From assembly GCA_002361095.1 (NCBI GenBank), contig DERU01000116.1, forward strand, positions 1 to 18,192: a stretch of DNA of 18,192 nucleotides. The letters are read 5' to 3'. This stretch comes from Lachnospiraceae bacterium UBA3332. Lineage in GTDB: Bacteria; Bacillota; Clostridia; Lachnospirales; Lachnospiraceae. A program made the position numbers and the translations under genes. The notes under the pieces were generated by a model, which worked only from the letters and a program-made list of their open reading frames with translations, searched no databases and was not told the DNA's origin. Positions 1-7,584 of this stretch are shown piece by piece (positions within the stretch are counted from its first letter, which is position 1; the number at the start of each line of letters is the position of its first letter).

Positions 1-1
1 A

Positions 2-1054
2 ATGGAATACGACAGATTGAGGTACAGGATGAAAATATTTGCAAACCGAAAGATCAGCTTTCTTTTTGCCGGTATTTTATTGTGTGCCATAGCTTTTACA
101 GTGATTTCAGTGTTGTTGGCAGCCTTTGAAGTTAAAAGTGCGGCGTCTTACATTATCGTTTGCGGTTTGTGTATGGCGGCTGTAATACTGCTGCTTTGCT
201 ATGTGTATTTTAAGGAGCAGCACGAAATCATGGAAAATGCGATAGCGCAGATTACAGAATATATATCCGGCAATAAAAATGTTACGATTGAGTGCAACGA
301 CGAGGGTGAATTATACAGGCTGTTCCATGAAGTAAATTCATTGGTTGCAATCCTGAACGCCCATGCGGAGAATGAGAAAAGTGCAAAGAAATTTTTGCAT
401 CATACAATACTGGATATTTCACACCAGTTAAAAACGCCGCTTGCCGCCCTCAATATTTACAATGGACTTATACAGGACGAAGCAAAAGATTTGCCGGCTA
501 TAGAGGAATTCAGCCGGCTTTCCGAACAGGAACTTGACAGAATCGAAACGCTGGTACAAAACCTTCTGAAAGTCGCAAAACTGGACGCGGGTACGGTAAT
601 ATTAGAAAAGTCTTTAGAAAACGTATCCGAGGTTGCGGAAAATATCAGGAAACATTTTCTGTTCCGCGCCAGGCAGGAGGAAAAAGAAATCTGCCTGTCC
701 GGCAGTGAAGAAATTACTTTATTGTGTGACCGCAACTGGATCACGGAAGCCATCAGCAATCTTGTCAAAAATGCCCTTGATCATACCAAAAAGGGCGGCA
801 TTGTCCATATTGAATGGCGGGCGTTTGCTTCCATGGTTCAAATTACTGTAAAAGATAACGGAAGCGGTATACACCCGGAAGACCTGTATCATATTTTTAA
901 GCGGTTTTACCGTAGCCGTTTTTCCAAGGACACGCAAGGTATCGGTCTTGGTCTTCCGCTTACAAAAGCCATTGTGCAGGCCCATAACGGGACGATCGAA
1001 GTCCGTAGTACGCTGGGGGTGGGAACCGCTTTTACAATGAATTTCCTGATTTGA
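2..1054 (+). CDS. Sensor histidine kinase, VanS-like, minimal sensor (5' context cut by window edge)
   Basis: Membrane histidine kinase that should autophosphorylate and pass phosphate to an OmpR-type response regulator, whose gene would be expected just left of the window. Visible: two membrane segments (about residues 20-42 and 49-70) separated by only a few residues, so almost no extracellular sensor; a HAMP-like linker (72-130); H-box DISHQLKTPL with phospho-acceptor His141; N-box with NLVKNALDH (253-261); G1 box DNGSG (285-289); F-box FKRFYRS (299-305); and G2 box GIGLGLPL (313-320). All catalytic motifs look intact. The ATG at base 2 gives 350 residues; an in-frame ATG at base 29 (Met10) is possible and cannot be excluded because the upstream ribosome site is off the window. 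It stands directly before an ABC exporter pair, as in antimicrobial-peptide or cell-wall stress modules of Firmicutes. The ligand is unknown. Confidence 0.93.
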   Translation: MEYDRLRYRMKIFANRKISFLFAGILLCAIAFTVISVLLAAFEVKSAASYIIVCGLCMAAVILLLCYVYFKEQHEIMENAIAQITEYISGNKNVTIECNDEGELYRLFHEVNSLVAILNAHAENEKSAKKFLHHTILDISHQLKTPLAALNIYNGLIQDEAKDLPAIEEFSRLSEQELDRIETLVQNLLKVAKLDAGTVILEKSLENVSEVAENIRKHFLFRARQEEKEICLSGSEEITLLCDRNWITEAISNLVKNALDHTKKGGIVHIEWRAFASMVQITVKDNGSGIHPEDLYHIFKRFYRSRFSKDTQGIGLGLPLTKAIVQAHNGTIEVRSTLGVGTAFTMNFLI

Positions 1055-1065
1055 AAAATCATATT

Positions 1066-1119
1066 CCTACAAAATTGTAGGGTAATTGTAATATTGCTGT
1101 AGGATTCCTCTGTTATATT
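1066..1119 (+). promoter_or_regulatory. Putative response-regulator-activated promoter of the ABC exporter
   Basis: Three direct repeats start at 1075 (TTGTAGG), 1086 (TTGTAAT) and 1097 (CTGTAGG), spaced exactly 11 bp, one helical turn. The first is also the right arm of an inverted repeat CCTACAA-AA-TTGTAGG (1066-1081). A -10-like TATATT lies at 1114-1119, about 11 bp after the last repeat, with no good -35 at normal spacing. Phased direct repeats taking the place of the -35 are typical of PhoB/OmpR-family activated promoters. That the partner regulator of the upstream kinase binds here is an inference from position. Confidence 0.55.
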
Positions 1120-1148
1120 TGATCCTATCAAAACGTAAGGAGGCATTT

Positions 1149-1838
1149 ATGCACATGGATTTATTGGAAGTCAGCAATATCAGTAAAACATATGGAAGCG
1201 GTGAAACTGCCGTACATGCTTTAAGGAAAGTCAGTTTTTCCGTTTCTAAGGGCGAGTACGTAGCTATCGTTGGGGAATCCGGTTCCGGGAAAAGTACGCT
1301 TCTTAATATGATAGGCGCGCTCGATACGCCAACCGCAGGAAAGGTGACCGTCACCGGAAAAGAAATCTTTTCCATGAATGACCGCGAACTCACCATTTTC
1401 AGACGGAGGAATATCGGCTTTGTCTTCCAGGCATTCAACTTGATCCCGGAACTGACTGTTGAGCAGAATATCATTTTTCCCGTGCTGCTGGATTATCAAA
1501 AGCCGAATAAAAAATATCTGGAAGAATTGCTTTCGGTTCTTAATCTGAAAGAGCGGCGTAACCATCTGCCGAGCCAGCTATCAGGCGGACAGCAGCAGCG
1601 AGTGGCGATTGGGCGAGCCCTCATCACGCGCCCGTCGTTAATCCTTGCCGACGAGCCGACCGGAAATCTTGATACGCAGAACAGCAGTGAGGTCATTGCC
1701 CTGTTGAAAGAAGCATCAAGAATATATGAACAGACAATCGTTATGATTACCCACAGCCCTGGCATTGCACAGACTGCAGACCGGGTCTTGAAAGTATCTG
1801 ACGGGATATTGACAGATTTGGGGAGGTGTGCGGAATGA
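1149..1838 (+). CDS. ABC transporter ATP-binding protein, MacB/LolD/BceA family
   Basis: Cytoplasmic ATPase that powers the permease encoded next. In the 229-residue protein: Walker A GESGSGKST (42-50), Q-loop Gln94, signature LSGGQ (144-148), Walker B LILADEP (164-170) and switch His202. Length is normal for this family. The start chosen is the ATG at 1149, because AAGGAGG (1137-1143) sits five bases before it; a TTG at 1119 in frame has no such site and overlaps the -10 box. The family typically pairs with FtsX-type permeases and drives removal of peptides, lipoproteins or cell-wall antibiotics by mechanotransmission rather than classic import. The stop overlaps the permease start by four bases (ATGA), indicating translational coupling. 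The exact substrate cannot be read from sequence. Confidence 0.93.
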   Translation: MHMDLLEVSNISKTYGSGETAVHALRKVSFSVSKGEYVAIVGESGSGKSTLLNMIGALDTPTAGKVTVTGKEIFSMNDRELTIFRRRNIGFVFQAFNLIPELTVEQNIIFPVLLDYQKPNKKYLEELLSVLNLKERRNHLPSQLSGGQQQRVAIGRALITRPSLILADEPTGNLDTQNSSEVIALLKEASRIYEQTIVMITHSPGIAQTADRVLKVSDGILTDLGRCAE

Positions 1839-3661
1839 AGAGACATACAATGAGCAGCTATCTGAGTTTAATCCCAATTTCTGCCAGAGTACACCGCCGT
1901 CAAAACCGAATGACACTTTTGTGCATTGTCCTTGCCGTATTCTTAGTGACGACTATTTTTGGCATGGCAGATATGGAGATGCGTATGGAAATGGCAAAGC
2001 TTACGGAAAAGCATGAGCAGGCATTTACATTCCGGACCATTATGGATACAAACATGGGGCAAACCATTTTCCTGACTGCCGGAGCGCTGTTTGTGTTGAT
2101 TCTGGTTGCCGGTGTACTGATGATTTCAGGCAGTATTAACAGTACAGTAACGCAGCGGACAAAGTTTTTTGGGATGATGCGCTGTATCGGTATGAGCCGT
2201 AAACAACTTGCCCGTTTCGTAAAGCTGGAGGCTCTTAACTGGTGTAAGACGGCTATTCCGATTGGCGTTTTGCTGGGAACGGTCAGCACATGGGTACTGT
2301 GTGCAATTTTAAAGTTTGTTGTCAAAGAGGAGTATACTGCCATTCCCCTTTTTGGAATCAGTCTGATCGGTATTGTGAGCGGCATTGTAATGGGAACGGT
2401 CACAGTGCTGCTTGCGGCCAGAGCGCCTGCGAAACGGGCGTCTAGGGTATCTCCGATTTCGGCGGTTTCAGGAAATGGAAATGAAATAAAAAGGGTTCAC
2501 CGGGGCATCCGTACAGGGTTCTTTTCTATTGACACTGCCCTTGGAATCCACCATGCAAGGGAAGACAAAAAGAATCTTTTCCTGATGACCGGTTCTTTTG
2601 CCCTAAGTATCATTCTGTTCTTGACTTTTACCGTTCTGTTGGATTTCGTGGGCTATCTCCTTCCGCAGTCTGCCAGCGCTTCCGATATTACGATTATCAG
2701 CGCAGACGGTGCGGACAACATCCCAAGTGAGTTCATGGATGCCGTCCGTGCCATGAATGGCGTGGACAATCTATTCGGGCGGCGCAGTTTATTCGATGTT
2801 CCGGCAGAATTGGGCAGGGACGGTTCGCCGGAGTCGGTTGATTTGATTTCTTACGGGGATTTCGATCTGGAAGCGTTGAAGAAAGACCATATGCTGAAAA
2901 AAGGCAGTGATCTTTCCAAAGTCCGTGGGAATAACGATGGCGCATTTATTATTTGTGATGAAAATGCGCCGCTTGAAATCGGCGATTCCATACGGCTGCA
3001 GGGGGCAGCTTTGAACATTGCAGGTATGCTTAAATATGATATTTTTAGTGAAGACGGACTTTCTCATGGCAAAATATCGGTAATTGTATCCGATGAAACC
3101 TTTACACGTCTTACCGGTATCACCGGTTATTCTATGATTTTGGTACAGGCAGCGCCTGATATGACGGATATGGACGTATCCGCCATTCAGGATAAGCTGG
3201 GTGAAAATGGCATACTGAAAGATGGGAGAGACCAAAGTACATTAGGTACGTATGTTGCATTTGTATCATGTGTTTATGGCTTTTTGGCTATCATTGCACT
3301 TGTTACCATACTGAATATTATGAACAGTATTTCTTTAAGTGTATCCGCAAGAACGAAACAGTATGGGGCAATGCGTGCCGTAGGAATGGACAGCAGACAG
3401 ATTACAAAGATGATTTTTGCTGAAGCCGTTACCTATGCGCTGTCCGGCTGTGTGATTGGATGTATTTTGGGACTGTTGATTGGAAAGGCGCTTTTTAATA
3501 TTTTGATCCTGGATCATTTTGCCTATGCTGTCTGGTCATTGCCGGTTTCACGGCTTCTGGTTGTAACTGTATTTGTCCTGGCGGCGACATTTTCTGCAGT
3601 TTATGCACCCTCCAAGAGAATGCGTAATATGGCAGTAACCGAAACAATCAATGAACTGTAA
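1835..3661 (+). CDS. FtsX-like ABC transporter permease (two FtsX domains)
   Basis: Membrane partner of the preceding ATPase, 608 residues. Eight membrane segments can be picked out at about 27-45, 80-100, 137-160, 172-195, 248-275, 473-497, 531-556 and 570-592, giving two FtsX repeats. The matching cytoplasmic coupling motifs RTKFFGMMRCIGMSRKQL (108-125) and RTKQYGAMRAVGMDSRQI (506-523) mark the internal duplication. A soluble domain of about 195 residues (roughly 277-472) between segments five and six is likely extracytoplasmic and would contact the substrate. The ATG at 1835 is used, with GGGAGG at 1821-1826 and ATGA overlap with the ATPase stop; a GTG nine bases upstream lies inside the ribosome site. 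Such kinase-ATPase-permease sets often give resistance to bacitracin-like or lantibiotic peptides, but this protein has eight rather than the ten segments of BceB, so assignment to the Bce group is not made. Confidence 0.92.
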   Translation: MKRHTMSSYLSLIPISARVHRRQNRMTLLCIVLAVFLVTTIFGMADMEMRMEMAKLTEKHEQAFTFRTIMDTNMGQTIFLTAGALFVLILVAGVLMISGSINSTVTQRTKFFGMMRCIGMSRKQLARFVKLEALNWCKTAIPIGVLLGTVSTWVLCAILKFVVKEEYTAIPLFGISLIGIVSGIVMGTVTVLLAARAPAKRASRVSPISAVSGNGNEIKRVHRGIRTGFFSIDTALGIHHAREDKKNLFLMTGSFALSIILFLTFTVLLDFVGYLLPQSASASDITIISADGADNIPSEFMDAVRAMNGVDNLFGRRSLFDVPAELGRDGSPESVDLISYGDFDLEALKKDHMLKKGSDLSKVRGNNDGAFIICDENAPLEIGDSIRLQGAALNIAGMLKYDIFSEDGLSHGKISVIVSDETFTRLTGITGYSMILVQAAPDMTDMDVSAIQDKLGENGILKDGRDQSTLGTYVAFVSCVYGFLAIIALVTILNIMNSISLSVSARTKQYGAMRAVGMDSRQITKMIFAEAVTYALSGCVIGCILGLLIGKALFNILILDHFAYAVWSLPVSRLLVVTVFVLAATFSAVYAPSKRMRNMAVTETINEL

Positions 3662-3710
3662 AAAGAAGAACAAGGCTAAGGCCACGGAAATCCATTTTGC
3701 GGCCGGTACA

Positions 3711-3901
3711 GGAGGGCACGGGTGGAGGGGGGCAGGCACGTGGACCGGGCGGATGCGGCGGCGGATGTATAGGGATTTCCTGCGATAATATCCGAAACGG
3801 GAAATTCTCCGCCGGCCCCGTTCCGTTCCGGATATGCAGCCGCAGGAAACCCCTGCGCGTCCGCCGCCGCTTCCGCCTAGTCCGCGCCTCCTATGCCCTC
3901 C
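3711..3901. repeat. Long imperfect inverted repeat between convergent operons
   Basis: This fills most of the 301-base gene-free gap 3662-3962. Core arms are 3742-3800 and 3823-3883. The outer 43 positions of the core arms (3742-3784 against the reverse complement of 3841-3883) match at 35, then continue after a 2-base gap through ATATCCG-AACGG. Weaker pairing extends outward to GGAGGGCA (3711-3718) and TGCCCTCC (3894-3901), and GGCTAAG (3674) faces CTTAGCC (3904). The tip holds ACGGG/CCCGT around a short loop. Both flanking transcription units end here, so a transcript from either side would form a very long hairpin. It could be a bidirectional terminator, a MITE-like relic or a structured RNA. 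No transposase-type terminal repeat with target duplication was found. Confidence 0.7.
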
Positions 3902-3962
3902 GGCTTAGCCCAAGCCCTTCCCCACCCCGTAAAAAGTAACAACAGTTCGGCCTCCCTATCCT

Positions 3963-5033
3963 TTATGATTCCCCTTTCTCCCCAAAAACAAACCGCCTTT
4001 GTATCTGGTAGCTGACAAAAAACAGGAGGGTGTCCGCCGCAACCTTGCACCATGTTTTCGGCACGTCAAACCATCCCACAGCGCCTGATACCAGCGCCGC
4101 AGAGCAGGCGGCCTGCGCCGCACAGAGAAGATAATAGCGCCACAGACAACTTCCCGGATTCTTCCGGCTTGCAAATACCACTTTCCGGTTGACGGCATAA
4201 TTATACATTGAGGATACCAGCCGCGCCAGCGCTGTGGCAATCCAAATCCCTTCCGTTCCCGTCATCCATACGGACAGCAGGGAAAACAGCGCGATATCCA
4301 ACAGGGAAGCACTCAGTGAGGACAAGGTGTACTTCAAAAATCCCCCCAGCAGGATGCCATAGATAATAAGGGAATCCTGCAGCGGCCGGAAATGCGTGCC
4401 CTTGTTTTCCTCCAGATACACCGTCTCGATTGTCATCTCTTCCAGGGCAATCCGGTTTTTCACCGCCGCAATCAACATGGACGTTTCGTATTCGAAACGT
4501 TCCCCTTTCAGCGTCAAAAAGCGGGACACACAGTTTTTGGGTATGCCCCGCAGGCCGGTCTGGGTATCGCTGATTTTGGTTCCGTACAGCAGACGGAAGA
4601 AAAAGCAGGTAACTTTGTTGCCGAATTTACTTTTAAAAGGCACCTTGGCCCCGTCAAAATTCCGGACGCCCAAAAAGAGCCGGTTTTCTCCTGCATCTGC
4701 CATTCTTTCATCCATCCGGATCACATCCCTGACCAGATGCTGCCCGTCGGAATCCACCGTGATCACGCCGCGCACCGACTCTTCCGTTCCGAACCGGTTT
4801 AAAAATTCGTTAAATCCGTTCTTAAGCGCCCGTCCTTTTCCATAGTTGGCGGCATGCTGCAGTACAACGCATCCCATGGCCAAAAGCTGTGCATAGATCG
4901 GATCACATTCTTTCCCGCTTCCGTCGTTCACCACAATCATACGGGAAAAACCCTGCCCCATCAATTCCGCCACGTAGGAAACCAATTGCGGATCAGGAGA
5001 CAGGGATGGAATTAAAATGACACTGTGTCTCAT
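3963..5033 (-). CDS. Bifunctional GT2 glycosyltransferase / GtrA-family membrane protein
   Basis: Two-domain protein of 356 residues. Residues 1-225 form a dolichyl-phosphate-mannosyltransferase-like GT-A domain with VVNDGSG (34-40) and the metal-binding DSDGQH (94-99, DxD). Residues about 234-352 form a GtrA domain with four membrane segments and the typical YNYAVNRKVVF (277-287) and YQIQRRFVF (342-350). In known pairs the GT2 makes an undecaprenyl-phosphate sugar and GtrA helps move it across the membrane for decoration of surface glycans; here both sit on one chain. The ATG at 5033 is chosen because AAAGGA lies six bases before it; an upstream in-frame TTG at 5066 would overlap rfbD and has no ribosome site. 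It is the last gene of the glycan operon, 29 bases after rfbD. Its sugar donor is unknown. Confidence 0.9.
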   Translation of the reverse strand: MRHSVILIPSLSPDPQLVSYVAELMGQGFSRMIVVNDGSGKECDPIYAQLLAMGCVVLQHAANYGKGRALKNGFNEFLNRFGTEESVRGVITVDSDGQHLVRDVIRMDERMADAGENRLFLGVRNFDGAKVPFKSKFGNKVTCFFFRLLYGTKISDTQTGLRGIPKNCVSRFLTLKGERFEYETSMLIAAVKNRIALEEMTIETVYLEENKGTHFRPLQDSLIIYGILLGGFLKYTLSSLSASLLDIALFSLLSVWMTGTEGIWIATALARLVSSMYNYAVNRKVVFASRKNPGSCLWRYYLLCAAQAACSAALVSGAVGWFDVPKTWCKVAADTLLFFVSYQIQRRFVFGEKGES

Positions 5034-5062
5034 AAAAAATCCTTTCGTTCCCGCAATATTTT

Positions 5063-6004
5063 TCAAAACTCGATCTGCCGTAAATACCGGTGCAGCGCAT
5101 CCTTCCAGTCCGGCAGGGGCATAAACCCGTTCTGCCCCAGCTTACTTTTATCCAAACGGGAATTAAACGGACGTTTTGCCTTGGAGACACCGTATTCCTG
5201 CGTCGTCACCGGAATGACCCGCACCCGCTCTTCTGCGTATTCCCCATGCCCAAGTTCGACGGCCTGCCGGAAAATTTCTTTTGTAATCTCATACCAGCTC
5301 ACATAACCGCCCTCATTGGTCGCGTGGTAATAACCATATTTGTCCGTCTCGATCATATCCACCAAAAGTCTGGCCAAATCAAAGGTGTAGGTCAGCGTAC
5401 CGATCTGGTCGTTCACCACCCGGATGGTATCATGGGTTTTCCCCAGCTGCAGCATGGTTTTGATAAAGTTTTTACCGTTTACGCCAAACACCCATGCAAT
5501 GCGGACGATAAAATACTTTTCCAGATTGTCCGCCACCGCAAACTCCCCTTCCAGTTTGGTTTTGCCGTACACGCTCAATGGGCGGTAGTCCTTGCAGTCC
5601 GGCTCCCAGGGCTTCGTCCCCTGCCCGTCAAACACATAATCCGTGGAAAGATAGACCAGTTTACAGTCCGGCTTTTTGCAGGCCAGCGCAATATTTTGGG
5701 TTCCCACCACATTGACCAGACGCACCGTCTCCTGCTTTTCTACATCCTCCGCCAAATCCACCGCCGTCCACGCCGCACAGTGCACCACCGCATCGGGCTT
5801 TTGGTCGGCAAACACCTCCTCCACCTTCTCCCGATCCGTGATATCCAGCTGCACATAAGGCATGGCTGTCACCGCCGTGCCATCCGCAATGCCGCTATAG
5901 GCGGGCGCAAGATCAGACCCGATCCCTTCATATCCCCTTTTTGCCAGTTCGTTCATCACATCATGTCCCAACTGCCCCGCTACTCCTGTCACCAATACTT
6001 TCAT
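5063..6004 (-). CDS. rfbD: dTDP-4-dehydrorhamnose reductase
   Basis: Cytoplasmic NAD(P)H-dependent reductase that makes dTDP-L-rhamnose, the last step of the Rml/Rfb pathway. The 313-residue protein shows the Rossmann motif GVAGQLG (7-13), STDYVFDG (120-127), the SDR catalytic pair Tyr146 and Lys150 in SVYGKTK, NDQIGTLTYTFDLA (198-211, usual form DQ-G-PT) and the family C-terminal RPFNSRLDKSKL (278-289). Length matches RfbD/RmlD. The ATG at 6004 has AGGAGGG upstream but at a long spacing of about 12 bases. rfbA, rfbB and rfbC are not in the window and must lie elsewhere if rhamnose is made. An alternative is a related SDR making another 6-deoxyhexose, but the motifs favour RfbD. Confidence 0.88.
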   Translation of the reverse strand: MKVLVTGVAGQLGHDVMNELAKRGYEGIGSDLAPAYSGIADGTAVTAMPYVQLDITDREKVEEVFADQKPDAVVHCAAWTAVDLAEDVEKQETVRLVNVVGTQNIALACKKPDCKLVYLSTDYVFDGQGTKPWEPDCKDYRPLSVYGKTKLEGEFAVADNLEKYFIVRIAWVFGVNGKNFIKTMLQLGKTHDTIRVVNDQIGTLTYTFDLARLLVDMIETDKYGYYHATNEGGYVSWYEITKEIFRQAVELGHGEYAEERVRVIPVTTQEYGVSKAKRPFNSRLDKSKLGQNGFMPLPDWKDALHRYLRQIEF

Positions 6005-6049
6005 CTTAAATCAACACCCTCCTTTTTCCCGACAATATTTTCTATTTCC

Positions 6050-7573
6050 CTATCCTCTTTTCATCCTTCCGGCAGCCATCCTGTAAAGGTAGCCAAATTC
6101 CTCCGACCGTCCAAACGCCAGCAAAAACAGGCCGTTGAACACCAGCGTGACCAAGACCGCCATGCCGGCAAAGTTCCACACCGTCACCTGCGTAAGCCAC
6201 GCCTGCCGCAGCGGAACCAAAACGGCCAGCGTAACCGCCATCACCCCCAGATATTTGAAAGAATCCGCAAAATAAGACCTTGCGCTTCTGTGGAAGCATA
6301 CCCGGTATATCACCACCGGCTTCGTGAGGTTGGCGATGAGTCCGGAAAGTACCGTCCCGATATAGACGCCCGCCATCCCGATTTTGGTCACCAGGGCAAG
6401 GGAAATCACCAGATTGACGCCTCCCTGTATCAGCGTCAGGTATTTGTCCTGTTCAAAAACTCCGGCCGCAGTCTTAAAGTTGGAAAGTACAATCCGTTCC
6501 CCTTTAAAAAAATAATCCGTCAAATACAAAATCACTATAGGCGCTGCCAGCACATGGGCTTTATCCAGATACAACTCAATAAACGGCGACAGCAGCAGCA
6601 AGAATCCCACCGCCGAATAGCCGTATATCCAAATGGCAAAAAAGCGGTACACCTTGAACAGGGAAAACTGTTTTTCCTCCTCCTCTGTGGCAATCAGGTT
6701 CCCGAAGCTGGAAATTACCGAGTTAAAAATCACATTGACAAAACTGGATGCGGAATTGACCACCAGCTTGTAGTTGTTCATCAGCCCTACCTGCACCACC
6801 CCCAAAAAGCCGGAAATGATCACGCTGTCCGTCTGCAGTCTCGCCATATCCCCCAACCGGTGCATCATCAGCGCTTTGACCTTTTTGGCCACCTCCCCGC
6901 TTTCCTCTTCGGACAAATCTTCCACCTCTTTTTCCCGTAAGAGAGGATACTTCTTATCCAAATACCGGCTCATAAAAATTTTCTGCGCGAGTTCCGTCCC
7001 CGTCTGAATCATAAGATAGAGCAGAAAATTGGGCAATACCAAAAGCGCCGCCACCTGTATTGCCATGGTGATCATTTTGGTCAGGGCCGCCGCGTTGGTC
7101 TGCATATAATTTTTCTGCTCCGCGTTGGCCAGGCTGTATTTATAAGCCATAAAATAAGTGCTCACCGTATTGAACAGAAAAATCAGGTAATAGAGCCGCA
7201 GATCCCCTAAGGGAATCTGCCCCGGCTCTTTGACAATCCACTGCAAAAAAGGCGTCAGCAAAACCCCCACGGTAGCGATCACCGTCGCGATGATACGATA
7301 GGCCCTCCTGTACAGACGCATATAGGACTTGACTTTTTCCTTTTCCCCTCTGGCCACCGGCCCGTAGAGACTGTAGTTTACCGCCGTTCCCACGCCCAGT
7401 TCCGCCAGCGAAAGCATGGTGAGAATATCCGTGTAAAGTCCCTCCACCCCCACCAGCGCGTCGCCGAGACGCATCACGAACACGTGCCGGAGGAAAAAAT
7501 GCACCAGCATGGTCGCCACATTGCCGCCCAGTCCGAACAATATATTTCTGGTTGCATATCTGACTCTTCCCAT
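6050..7573 (-). CDS. Wzx-type polysaccharide flippase (MOP superfamily)
   Basis: Integral membrane protein of 507 residues, many hydrophobic segments (about 12-14), expected to flip undecaprenyl-diphosphate-linked repeat units to the outer face. The N-terminus has the look of Firmicutes polysaccharide exporters: a basic start, a first helix, then SLAELGVGTAVNYSLY, the conserved early MOP motif. The ATG at 7573 is chosen because it lies 11 bases after the stop of the hydrolase gene with GGAAGG just upstream. The reading frame is open for a further 119 codons upstream, but that stretch lies over the hydrolase gene in another frame and has no membrane-protein character. Together with the polymerase at 14186-15409 it defines a Wzx/Wzy pathway. 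Substrate specificity cannot be read. Confidence 0.9.
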   Translation of the reverse strand: MGRVRYATRNILFGLGGNVATMLVHFFLRHVFVMRLGDALVGVEGLYTDILTMLSLAELGVGTAVNYSLYGPVARGEKEKVKSYMRLYRRAYRIIATVIATVGVLLTPFLQWIVKEPGQIPLGDLRLYYLIFLFNTVSTYFMAYKYSLANAEQKNYMQTNAAALTKMITMAIQVAALLVLPNFLLYLMIQTGTELAQKIFMSRYLDKKYPLLREKEVEDLSEEESGEVAKKVKALMMHRLGDMARLQTDSVIISGFLGVVQVGLMNNYKLVVNSASSFVNVIFNSVISSFGNLIATEEEEKQFSLFKVYRFFAIWIYGYSAVGFLLLLSPFIELYLDKAHVLAAPIVILYLTDYFFKGERIVLSNFKTAAGVFEQDKYLTLIQGGVNLVISLALVTKIGMAGVYIGTVLSGLIANLTKPVVIYRVCFHRSARSYFADSFKYLGVMAVTLAVLVPLRQAWLTQVTVWNFAGMAVLVTLVFNGLFLLAFGRSEEFGYLYRMAAGRMKRG

Positions 7574-7584
7574 TGTCCTTCCCG

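Noticed and set aside
1066..1081. Inverted repeat CCTACAA/TTGTAGG as terminator after the kinase gene
   Set aside because: Two-base loop, AT-rich and no T-run; the 11-bp phasing with two more copies fits an operator better.
3697..3939. 80-codon plus-strand frame in the convergent gap
   Set aside because: Coincides with the inverted repeat, is Gly/Arg/Pro-rich, and has no convincing ribosome site or known domain.
3911..3962. Rho-independent terminator after the GT2-GtrA gene
   Set aside because: A short T-run is present on the minus strand but no GC stem directly precedes it, so no terminator is called.
5090..6940. 616-codon open frame on the plus strand
   Set aside because: Lies antisense to rfbD and the flippase, is rich in His, Arg, Gln and Pro, has no domain pattern and no ribosome site. 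It arises from the codon bias of the minus-strand genes.
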